A stretch of 64,000 nucleotides of DNA, from contig LODT01000025.1 in assembly GCA_001606155.1 (NCBI GenBank), positions 682,001 to 746,000 on the forward strand, written 5' to 3'. Under the pieces are notes generated by a model. It saw only the letters and a list, made by a program, of their open reading frames with translations, did not search any database and was not told the origin of the DNA. Source of the stretch: Tieghemostelium lacteum. Its lineage: Eukaryota; Evosea; Eumycetozoa; Dictyosteliales; Raperosteliaceae. Positions 10,587-21,001 of this stretch are shown piece by piece. Numbering within the stretch: position 1 is the stretch's first letter; each line of letters starts with the position of its first letter. The translations under genes and the position numbers were made by a program.

Positions 10587-13500
10587 TTAATTTTTAATTT
10601 GTAATTCATCATTTTGTTCTTCATTAGAGTATTCTGAGTCCAATTCATCACTTTCTTGGTCTTCTTCTTCTTCATCCTCAACTTCTTCATCATCTTCACT
10701 GTCCATCTCCAAAGGTTCAGCATCATAGATGGAAGAAATAGAGGAATAGGTTGATGATGGGGTATTGAGATCTACTAAAACTGGTTTTGGTTTTGGTTTT
10801 GATTTCATCATACGGTTTCTTCTGATGGTTCTAAAATCGCCATCTCTAATGAGGTTAAGAACATCATCCATCATACCTTCACCTTCAGATGAAGCATCTC
10901 CAGTGCTTGGAGATCCTTCCTCCTTGAGGGATTTCATATAGGATCTAATTGTTTCTTGATCTTCATCATCCATACTACTATTAGTTGAAGGTGTAGTCTT
11001 ATCTGAATTCTTTGGCGATGATTCAGTACTACTTGAGAATCTCTTTTTAATAGTATTCTTCAGCTCATTTTTAGCATTTCCAATTGCTTGACTGGCACCT
11101 TTTAGAGCAGATTTCTTTTCTTTTCTCTTTTCAGCTCTCTCTGCTAATGATTTTTCTCTTTCCAGATCCTTCTTACTCAATTGGAAAGTATCAGCAAATC
11201 TCTTGAAAATTGCCAAAAATTCCTCTTGTGGTATTTTAGATGGATCTTCACCAAAGAATTTGGCAATCTTCTGATAGATGGCTTCGGTCTCTGCAACAAG
11301 ATTTTCAGCATCCAATAACTCAGTCTTTGATGCCAACAAGAACTCTGATAAGTGTATTCTAAATGGATCAGTATCATCCAATGGCGGAATATCATTGGAA
11401 CTTTGCTCTTCACTAGCATTAGACTTCTTTTTAAGACTGTTTTTAAATTTATTCTCCTCTTCTTCTTCTCCTTGATCATTCTCTTTTTCTTGAGCTTCAT
11501 CCTCAACAGGTTTCTCTTCTTTTTTCTCTTCAGGTTTCTTTGATCCAAATATTTCTTTTTCTAATTTAATGATACCAGCTCTAAGTAATCTAATTTCATT
11601 GTGAGATTGAGAGAATGATAGAGTTGCAGCTTCAATTACATTTGGAATTTCATCTGCAAATGTCAATAGTTCAGGCTGAGTGCTCTCCAACAACTCAATG
11701 ATATAATGTACCAAATTGTATTTCTCACGTACATTGGATTTGGTATCAGCCAACTTATTAATAGAGTCAATAGTGAAACCAGATGCATTACCTCTATTAG
11801 TACCATAATTGATAAAGTTACCCAATGACAAGATAATCTCAAGAACTGAGAATAAATTATTATTTTGCAATTCACCCATAGCTTCATTGAATTTTCTAAT
11901 GTCTGGTTTGGCATGGTACAATTTCTCTGGGAAATTCAATTTAAAGTGAAGAGCTTGAATTCTTTGTGACAAACGTGGAATTGATGATATCTTGTCAATA
12001 AAGGTCTCTGGTTTACCCATTTTAAGACGTTCTTCGTCGGGTTTAGACAATTGAAGTTCTTTGAATTGATTGATGGTATCGATTTCCTCTTTAGATGGTA
12101 TATATTTAACCAATTGGTTGATGGTCTCAAGATCCAATATTTTTTCATCCAGATTCAAAATTGCATCATATATCTGATCTGTTGTAAAGTTTTTGAAACG
12201 TGATAAGAGGATACCAATATTCTGAGCTCTCTTTGGATCAATTAAAGTAACTTCCATACCCTTTTTAACTTCTTTTTCTTTCTTTTCAATTATAGCAGCA
12301 GCAAATAGACTTTCAATTTGGTTATATGGAAGACATTCTTGGTATTTCTTGTGATCAACTTTAGTCCAGAATGTATTTTGAATGTTTCTAGTACGATAAC
12401 GACTCCATTGATATGATTTCATCTTTACAGATGGAGGATGTGAACATCTCTCTGGAGTAGCTGGAGCTTTCATTCCAGGAGGTGGTGGAGGTGGTGGAGG
12501 TCCACCTGCAGCTCCAACTGGCAGAATATCAGCAGACTGTTGATTGGAAGAATCATCCATATTCAAACCAGACAAAAAATCAGATTGACCAGTAGGTGCT
12601 TTAGCTCTTGCAAAGTCCATCTTATTAGAAATTGAAGTACTACTAATAGATTTGGTAATACCAAGAGGAGATGTATTCTTTGAGTTTGCAGCAAGAAGCA
12701 TCGTTGATGGAGATGTTCCAATTCCACTAAATTCATCCAATTCATTATCTGCTAGAATTTCTTTAGCCGATTTACCAGACTTTATAGCATCTTCAATCTT
12801 CTTTAGACGTCTAGCCAATTTAGATAAAAGTATATCCTTCTCATGTATCATTTCTTGGTCCTTTTTCTTTTGTTTTTTGAGATCTTCAATCTCCTTTTGA
12901 ATGAGAACAGCCTTTTCACCAGATACATGGTCAATATCAAGAGTTCCAGATCCGAAGCTAAATGTGTCTCCTGTTGGTATCTCACCAGTCTCTGTAATCT
13001 TTGTTAAAATTTTCTCAAAGAACAAGTAACTACTGAGATTCTGTTCGTCTGTTGTATCTTCATCTGAGACTTGACGTAACAAGAGTTTTAGAATACTGAC
13101 AAAGGAGGCATTGAGTGGACCGCTGTTAGTACGGTCTTTGAGCATACGAAAGAGGGAATCTGGGTTGTCATCTGAGATATCTCCACGAGCATTTTCAATT
13201 TGCTCTTGATCATCCCAACGGGACTCTTGTTCATAGAGATCTCTTTGAGTTGCTAGATCAGGGTTATTAAGATACTCAGGTTCCAGTTCCTCAATGATCT
13301 TTTGGAGACCAATCTTTTTGAATTGGTTACGAACACGAACTCTCTGTTCTACATTATTACTACTGCTGATAAGGGTATTAATCAGTGCAAATGTAACTGC
13401 TTGGAGAGGTGGGTTCTTTAGACCCTGAATCAAATGAATGAAAGGTTTCTTTTCTCTTTTCACCTCACGATAATTATCCATACCGTCTAGAACTAGGTCA

Positions 13501-14220
13501 TGACCTTTTTGGTGAAGTACACATAATGCAGATAAAAGTTCACTGACCATAATCTTGGTTTTTACATGTGGGGTATCAAGTGCTAGAGAAATGGTTCGAA
13601 TAGAATTTGGAACCTTGATAACAGACTCCAAACCAACTTTTGTGTTCATAATCAATTTCAAAGAGTGCAGGCATTGAGCCAATTTATAAAACTCATCTTG
13701 TCCCTTTACAGCCTTAATTTCATTACTCTGTAATACAGATATCAACAAATCTACACCTTTTATAGAAATGAATTCCTTTAACCATTTCAAAGGTTGATTA
13801 CCTAGACGAACACGCAGTGAAGTCAACAAATCCTTATTAGGATCGGCCTTCAATCCATCAAAAAAGTATTGTGGACTGAAACTTACTGCATTCTTCTTCT
13901 TTTTCTTACTCTGTGAAAAATCCTTTTTTGAAATTAGTTTACTCTGATAGGACTGAATCAATTGTTGTTTTCTATTGATATCTGTAGTTGCCATCAACTG
14001 TTTTTTCTCAGATTCTGGAACTCCAATCTCATCCTAATAAATTTTAAAATCAATTTTGTTAGTTTATATATACATTTGAATTCAAAGTTGATTATTATTC
14101 TATTCCAATACAACATTGAATAGAATAGAATTGAATGCATACTAAAACAGATTGAAATTCTTGATCAATGGCATTTGGTGAATCATCTTTTTTCTTGGTT
14201 TTACCAAAGAGCTTTACCAT
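10587..14220 (-). CDS. Diaphanous-related formin (GBD/FH3-FH1-FH2-DAD)
   Basis: Two exons, 14143-14220 and 10587-14033. The 109-nt intron (GTATGC...ATTAG) joins MVKLFGKTKKK ... FQSVL to DEIGVPESEKKQLM, the normal formin GBD start. The product is 1174 aa. GBD/FH3 occupies roughly residues 20-370. A coiled coil follows near 385-425, then a minimal FH1 with one run of eight prolines (~538). FH2 spans ~557-985 (YQWSRYRTRNIQNTFW, GNFINYGTNRGNASGF). An acidic/basic region leads to a DAD-like motif near 1080-1105 (EGMMDDVLNLIRDGDFRT followed by IRRNRMM). The protein should nucleate and elongate actin filaments and be auto-inhibited through DAD-GBD binding until a Rho GTPase relieves it. Several formins exist in dictyostelids; I do not assign an orthologue. 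Confidence 0.92.
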
Positions 14221-14573
14221 TTCATTTATCAATATATTACTATTATTACTGTTATTATTATTACTTTAAATATATCCTTTGTGATAAAAATTATAAAAGG
14301 GAAAGAAAGAGAGATAGAGGAAAAAAGAAATAGTTGAAGAAGTGAAAAGAACTAGTAAAATAATTATAAATATAATGAATACCAATTCAATAAAAAAGAT
14401 GAAATCTTTAAGGTGGTGATATTATTACCCCACTAACAGTGTTTTTTTACGATATTTTCTATATTCCCATTGTCTTAGTGCGTGGTGTGGGGTAGTGGTG
14501 GAAAAAAAACTAATAAAATTACAAAAATAATATTTTTAAAATATTTACAATCTATAGAGTTTGATATTTTTAT
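14221..14573. other. Intergenic spacer, formin promoter side
   Basis: 353 nt upstream of the formin start. It has a purine-rich block (gaaagaaagagagatagagg near 14300) and a GT/GC-richer stretch (gtgcgtggtgtggggtagtgg near 14478). GT-rich boxes of this sort can bind developmental activators in dictyostelids; that reading is inference. No gene seen. Confidence 0.4.
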
Positions 14574-15080
14574 TTATTGCATTTGAGGTTTTAGGGTATA
14601 GGTAGTAGGTTGAGAGCTAAACTGTGGTGGGGGTTGTTCATATTGTTGTGAAATTTGAGGTTGATTAACACTTTGTTTTATATTTGGATTGGAAACAGTT
14701 TGATAGTATTGTCCTGTAGCTGTATCAAATACAACATTGGGGTTATCAGTAGGAACAATACGAGGTTGTTGAGGTAGAGGTTGTTGTTGTATAGGTTCAG
14801 GAGCATAGGAAACCTGTTGTTCAGGTTGAGGTGTAGAATAGTAATGATGATTTTCAATTATTGTAGGTGCTTGGGGTTGTTGTTGTTGTTCTACAGCAAC
14901 TGGTACAGTTTGAACTGTTTGTACAGGCATTTGTTGTGGTGGTGCTTGTTGTTTTTTAGACGATGCTGATGCAATTGCCATACCACCAGCCACACCAAGT
15001 CCTAAAGGTACTAAACTACTACCAATTGGTCTAGCAACAACTACAGGTCTAGGTCTAATTACAGCTCTTCTTCTAAACAT
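14574..15080 (-). CDS. Small Pro/Gln-rich protein with basic N-terminus, function unknown
   Basis: Single exon, 168 aa. The N-terminus MFRRRAVIRPRPVVVARPIG is strongly basic. It is followed by a short hydrophobic Gly/Ala stretch (LVPLGLGVAGGMAIASAS, residues ~23-40). The rest is Gln/Pro/Val-rich, with one more ordered segment near 110 (NPNVVFDTATGQYYQTV). Small proteins opening with a similar Arg/Pro/Val string occur in dictyostelids as far as I recall. I cannot name a domain or function. Codon use is like its neighbours, and ATG, stop and flanking AT-rich spacers look normal, so it is probably a real gene. Confidence 0.6.
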   Translation of the reverse strand: MFRRRAVIRPRPVVVARPIGSSLVPLGLGVAGGMAIASASSKKQQAPPQQMPVQTVQTVPVAVEQQQQPQAPTIIENHHYYSTPQPEQQVSYAPEPIQQQPLPQQPRIVPTDNPNVVFDTATGQYYQTVSNPNIKQSVNQPQISQQYEQPPPQFSSQPTTYTLKPQMQ

Positions 15081-15250
15081 CTTGTATAATTATTTTAATT
15101 AAATTGATTTTATTTTTTTATTACTTTATTCAAATTTAAAAAAAAATCCAATAAAAACAAAACTCAAATTTCCAAAAATAGAAATTAGATTTTTAAATAA
15201 TTTTCTAGATTCTAATTTAAATATGTGACCTAGCGCTAAGAGTTATTTTA

Positions 15251-17134
15251 TTACATTTTCATTGTAGAGTTTGAGGATGGATCACACCAACCTGGGAGAG
15301 ATGAGGCAATAATGGAGTTACATGTGCAAATGTCATCGGATGTACATAGACCAGCTCTTGGAACTCTTGCACAAGTCCAAATCATACCGAATAAACCCAT
15401 TGTTACAGAACCATAGATGAGCCATGACATGAATTTTTTGTTGGATTTGAGCCATTTCCAAGTGGAATGAACTGGCATTTTGTAGAATCGAGTTTCAATG
15501 AATGTACAAAAGAGTTCTGATGCCAGATCCATGGTTACACCTATAATAGATTGGTAGAGTAGTGTAGTTGCGAGGATGTTATCACCATCAAAGAAATGGA
15601 AGATTAATTTATGTTTTTGGAAAAGGAATACAAAGATAGGTGCACTGATGAGACCTGAGAACTCTAAGGCTACTTGAATATTGAGAATTGCAGCACGGAG
15701 TTGTAAAGATTGCTGAGAGTATACATGCATAATTGCTTTTTCCCTTCCAAATAGTATTGTAAAGAACCATTCATCTCTCTTTAAAGCCAGTGAACGCATG
15801 ATAATCTCTTCGAGTGCACTTATGACAATAGCAATTTCAGTGAAATTACTGTCATCGCTAAAAGTGTATACAAAGATCTTACCAAGAGTTTGGTGATGGA
15901 AGAAAGTGTGTAAGACAATATTGGAATTTAACATGATATCGTCTGTTGAAATGTCCCTTGTAAGGAACTGTCTGGCAATCATTACAATGGAGATCCAGTA
16001 AATAGGATGAACAATCAAACGCCAACCAAGACGCAACAAAGCACTAGGTAAACTGAGATAAACTGGAATTAAAAAGAACATGTAAATAACAGTGAATACT
16101 GTAACTACTACATCAGGTGCAGTGTAGTTGTAAGCTACCATCAAAGCCTTCATTGTATTTACAATCTTAAATGATCTTTCCTCCTTTTGTAATTTCACAG
16201 ACATCTTGAATGCAAATATTACTTCTGCCACCAGAAACACAGTAACTACACCAATTACATCCAAATAGTAATACCAATAGTTTATACCTTTCAATGTCAA
16301 CACTGCATAGAATATAATAAACAAAATTGATATACCAGAACTATAATACAAAATATTGGATTCCATTACTCTTTTAAAAGTATAACTAACTGAAAATGAA
16401 AGTGTTATATAAACAGTTCCAAAACTTATCTAAATTATTATAAATAAAATTTTATATTAATATTCATTCATTTCTTTGAAAATAAATTGTGAAGTTATAA
16501 ATGGGAGTGTATTATACATTACAATGGAAAATATAAAAAATGTTGAAAAAGTGACGTTATTGAGATACAAGTCCGATTGGTATTGGTTAGAAGATGGGTT
16601 TGATTTGGTCCAATTGGGTAATGATAATATTACAACAAATAATGATACAACGAAAGCTACTATCAGACCATATATATATCTTTCAAATATTAATTTAATT
16701 GTTTTTTTTCCTTTCCAAGATTCATTAATGTCAAAAAGAGATTTGAATCTTTCAGTTCTGGTTTTTTTAGGTTTTTGACTTTCAGGATCTTTTTTGTCAT
16801 CGAATGTTTTTAGTTCAATTCCATCTTTTTCAAAAACTTCTTTTTCATTTCCATCTTTTGTTGTGAGATCTTCACCATTTCCACTATCATTTAGATTATT
16901 ATTATTGTTATTATTGTTGTTATTATTGTTATTGTTATTGTTATTATGTACAAGTAGATTAGCGTTACTACTATATAGTTGATCAAAAGTGTTGAGTGAA
17001 GAATTTGGTGATGAAAAAGTTGTCATTCCAGAATGAATCAATTGATTTGAACTACTGATGTCGCTCATTGATTCTCCAATTATATTACTATGATTGGAAT
17101 TAGCGGTTGTTCTAATATCAACATTAAAATCCAT
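15251..17134 (-). CDS. Multipass membrane protein with disordered N-terminal tail, family not recognised
   Basis: Read as two exons, 16523-17134 and 15251-16429, with a 93-nt intron (GTAATG...TTTAG), giving 596 aa. The join restores a membrane segment (FFIFSI + ISFGTVYITLSFSV) and the sequence before residue MESNILYY is clearly coding, which supports a single gene. Residues 1-140 are cytosol-type low complexity (Asn16 run) plus a charged region (KKDPESQKPKKTRTERFK). About nine or ten hydrophobic segments follow. A small Cys-containing tail (CTSDDICTCNSI) closes the protein. I do not recognise the family, and transporter or receptor roles would be guesses. The donor GTAATG is the least certain element. 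The alternative is two separate genes. Confidence 0.7.
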
Positions 17135-19200
17135 ATTTTTCTAAATAAAAATACAACTATAGATTTAAAGGTTATTAAATAAAAAAATTAAAATATCTAG
17201 AAATATAAGGATAATGAATTAAAAACAAGTTAGAATATTTAATTAATTAATGAATTTAAATATTTGGTGAAAAGGTGTGAGAGGAGATATTTTGGAGTTG
17301 GTTTGTTCAAAAAGTATGTGATTTTGATTTGACGATAAATATTAACATCAATAAATAAATAAATGAATAATTAACAAAATAAAAAGAAGAGAGATATGAT
17401 GAGGTAACAACAAACTATATATTAATTAATATATCAAAGAATATTTTTTGATTTAAATAATTCTCGAATAAAAATTTGTAGTGATTAAAATAGAAGTAGA
17501 ACCCTCTTCAGCATCATTTAGAAAACAGATGAAAGAGTAATAGAATATTATGGATGAATGGGTATTAAAATTTGATGTTGTTGTTGGTGTACCTTTTTAT
17601 ATCTAATACAGGCTGGCTATTACCATTTGAATAAAACAATAAACAAACAATTTAAATACACTTTTTCACTTAATGAAAAAATCAAGCTATTTATGATCAT
17701 TTATGTATCGTGACAGTAGTATGATAAAAGATTGACACAAGATTTATAAAAAATCAACATCTGAGTGTGCTTGTTGTTTACATTTTTTAAAAAATATCAC
17801 ATGTGGTATTGGTCGTTATAAGAATCAAAGATAACAATTGTGTAAAAAGTGGGGGTTGTGAAGAAGTAGTTCTTTTGAAATTAAAAAATAATAACACACA
17901 GTGTTACCACCAAACAAATAAAGTCTGTTAGAAGTAAAAACTGAAAAAACACCACATGAAAAATTAAATAAAATTGATTTGGAAACTGTTAAATAAACCC
18001 TATTCCAATAAAGTAACATAAACTTTCCACTTACGTGAATTTGGTTTAATAATAAAAATATTATTATTCTTTCAAAATTGAATACTATTAATATTACAAG
18101 ATGGTTTTGTAATAGTTTAAACAGCAATACTGATTGTTTTGCAAAATGATATATATATACAATACAAGAAGGGATAAAATTATTTAGGGGTTAGGTAAAG
18201 ATAGGATAATTTAAATAATAATAAATCAAAAAGGTTTTTTTTTTCTCTCTTCCACATTTACATCAGAGGTACTAGTTTTTTTTTAGTTTGTATAGGTCAA
18301 TTACAAAAAGTATACTCGATGCATATCCACATATCTGGGACACTTTATATAGGTCTAATCGTGCCCCACTTTCATGTGGCATGTTTATAAGCAACATTTA
18401 TGATCATGATGTAAAAACAAAAAAAATAAAAAGTAGATCAGAATTGTGAAATCTGATGATGATTTGTAAAAATACAAAAAAAAAATTATAATATGAGGGA
18501 GGTGACTATACAAGAAAAAAATCAATAGGGTGTCTCTGATATTATAATTAATCAAGCCAAAGTGGAATTACTTAATTAAAATATAATAAAATTTTTTTTA
18601 CTTTTCTCTTAAAGATGTGATTGTCGCGGATTTTCTACTTTTAGTTCTCCACACTATTTAATAGAAATAGGAAATACTATAATGTAAAAAAATGATAGAT
18701 TTTTTATCGAGAACTTACATTACAATAAATTCCTAAAGGGATCTCTAATTGGAAATAAAAAAAAGTATTAAATAATTATTATAAATGTGTATAATACCAG
18801 AAGGGTGAGAGTGAACAAATAAAAGGATGGAAAAAAAAAAAATCACTACAAACAATTGAGTTTTGATATTTATATAAAATAATGATGAACACAAACAAAA
18901 TTGATTAATTAATTCAAAACTGGGAATGAATGTTAAAAAATTGTTATAAGATCACAATATTTGCATTTTCTTAATTGTGAGGAGATTTTGATAGCAGTTA
19001 CTTCACTAGGCCTCGTTCCATTTCATTTGCATATATAATTTTAAAATTGTTTGAAAATAATCTAGATGTTAACAAATTAATTAATTAATATAAAATTTGT
19101 TTTTTTATTATTTGCAGGTGAAAACAATAAATATCTGAATAGTTTTTTTTGTTTTTTTCTTTTTACTAAAGGATAATTTCATTTTGAATGCAAAGATGGA

Positions 19201-19220
19201 TATTTTGGGATCCCAAAATA
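19201..19220. repeat. Perfect 20-bp palindrome
   Basis: tattttggga/tcccaaaata reads identically on both strands over 20 bases, with a GGGATCCC centre in an otherwise AT-rich spacer. It could be a dimeric factor site. Nothing further can be said from sequence. Confidence 0.8.
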
Positions 19221-20337
19221 GGGGCTAGAAGTGTGATGATCATTTTCATATCTACCCAAAAATGCTTTGATTTAACCTATTATATAGTAGATAAACCCAC
19301 TCGGTCTACCTATAAACCTTTTTATAACAGCCAATTACTTTTCATCAATTGAAACTATTACCATTGCTTATAATGCAGCAATTAAACCATTTATTCGGCT
19401 GGTTTCGGTAATTTCAATCTGAAAAACTGAGGAAAATATCAGTTAATTCATTCATTGTCGTTTCACGATGATCGAAAATGTTTTCGATTTTTCATCATCA
19501 AATTCAAAATCTTAAGATCTATTTTGATTTTTCACAAAAATAACCCAGCTTAGTTTTAATTTGCATATTCTAGACATTCTTCCTGGTATTTTGATGATTT
19601 TCATAATGTTTTGATTCTATCAAACCTCTTGTATAACAGTTATAATTTTATCAACTTTTTCTATTGACAAGTGTATAATCTTAAAATAGGAGCTCTTAGG
19701 TCCATACACATTTTAAATCGTTTCTAACCATATTGTAAATACTGAACCAATCAATCGGGTTTATTTTTTTATTAATTTTTTTAGTTTTTTTTTTATGATA
19801 TTTATGTGATGTTATATTAAGAGTTGATTTCATTATTATAAATGCAAGTAATATACTGAAACTGAACACTCAAAGGATATTTCATTAATGTAAATTCACA
19901 TAATTAATTAAAAATAACTTTTATGTTTTTAAAAATCAATATTCATTACATTTGCAGTTTCACTAAATAAATATCTGTTTGTTTGTCAATTGACAATTAT
20001 TCCCACCATTTACTTTTGTTGTTACACTCTCTACTAGTATTTGTTGCAAATTATAAGAGTATTACTAACTTCTTCACTAAATCTGTTTTATTCAAAAACT
20101 ATTAAAGATATCTGTCTATTGTATTTTCATAGTTGGAAACTCAGATTGCAACCAGTTTCAGATTTTGAAACTATAAAAGTCACTCATTTTGTAAATCTGT
20201 AAGATTTTGTTCCCTCAAATTCCAGGAGACAATATCACTTTGAATTTAATTAATTGATTAATTAAAATAAGGACTAATACTAATTATTATTGTTGTTCAC
20301 GGATTAATTATAGTTTTATTATTGTTTTTTTAATATA

Positions 20338-20360
20338 ACACACACACACACACAAATACA
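20338..20360. repeat. CA dinucleotide microsatellite
   Basis: About nine CA units (acacacacacacacac) followed by aaatacacacgc. A simple-sequence tract in the long spacer. Confidence 0.85.
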
Positions 20361-20859
20361 CACGCAATTGGAATTTCGATTTAGTGGTAGTAAAAAAAAA
20401 AAATACAAAATATATATTGAGAAATGTGGAAAAAACACTACTTTTAAGGAAATATAATTACATATAATATTAATTATATTTAGAAATAACATTATTAACA
20501 TGAATTTAAATACTTTGATTTTTGTTGTTTTATTTTAAATCATTCTTATTTCTTTATCATTTTATAATAATTTATACATATTCATATTTATATATAGAAA
20601 TTAATCTATAATAACAAAAGTAAATTTCAATATAAAATAGATAATAGATGAAATCAAGTATAATTAACATTTATTTTTCAATTAAAATTCAAATATATTT
20701 ATTATTATAAATTCACCATATTGTACACTGGTTATGTAGTCTTTTTTTATAATCTCTATAAATTATTTAATAATTTCAATTATTTTTTGGTAACTTAAAT
20801 TATTCGTAGTTTTAAATTCATTGTTTTTATTTGTTTAGTCTATTGTTGTTGTAGTGTTT

Positions 20860-20940
20860 TTTATAGTCACACACTTTATAGTCTTCACACACACACGAAT
20901 TTATTTTAGTATTGTAATTAATCTCACACACAATTCGTAT
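20860..20940. promoter_or_regulatory. Cluster of CA-boxes upstream of the LRR/pseudo-GTPase gene
   Basis: Three CA-rich elements, tcacacactt (~20871), tcacacacacacga (~20888) and tctcacacacaatt (~20921), lie 60-130 nt before the ATG at 21002. They are separated by 17-33 nt. CA/GT-rich repeats of this kind resemble the G-boxes bound by the dictyostelid G-box binding factor. This is inference from pattern only. Confidence 0.35.
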
Positions 20941-21001
20941 TTTATTTGTTGTTGTATATTATTATATTTGTTAACATTAAATACACATATACAATACAAA
21001 A

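Larger units (their letters stand above)
17135..21001. other. 3.9-kb gene-poor stretch between two genes
   Basis: No reading frame here has coding character. The longest (about 100 codons, minus, 17825-18127) is composition noise. The stretch is AT-rich with islands of more complex sequence near 17490-17620, 18270-18420, 18960-19060 and 19180-19740. A 20-bp perfect palindrome lies at 19201-19220, a CA run at 20338-20360, and CA-boxes just before the next gene. I looked for tRNA T-loops, the class I RNA 11-mer and spliceosomal RNA motifs and saw none. It is far longer than any other spacer in the window, so unannotated non-coding RNA or a long regulatory region is possible. Confidence 0.5.

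Noticed and set aside
16430-16522. Treating 15251-16366 and 16457-17134 as two genes
   Set aside because: Coding sequence extends upstream of the inner ATG (ISFGTVYITLSFSVSYTFKR), and a GT...AG pair joins the two in phase across a membrane segment; kept as one gene with moderate confidence.
17825-18127. 100-codon open frame on the minus strand in the long spacer
   Set aside because: Composition is Leu/Phe/Ile noise typical of AT-rich spacer; no domain, no good start context, no splice support.
19180-19400. Possible tRNA or small nuclear RNA in the more complex island
   Set aside because: No T-loop GTTC-A/G-A pattern with pairing arms, no class I RNA 11-mer and no U-RNA signature could be found by eye.
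20319-20501. Open frame over the CA repeat
   Set aside because: Created by the dinucleotide run (CVCICVCVCV-like translation); no coding character.
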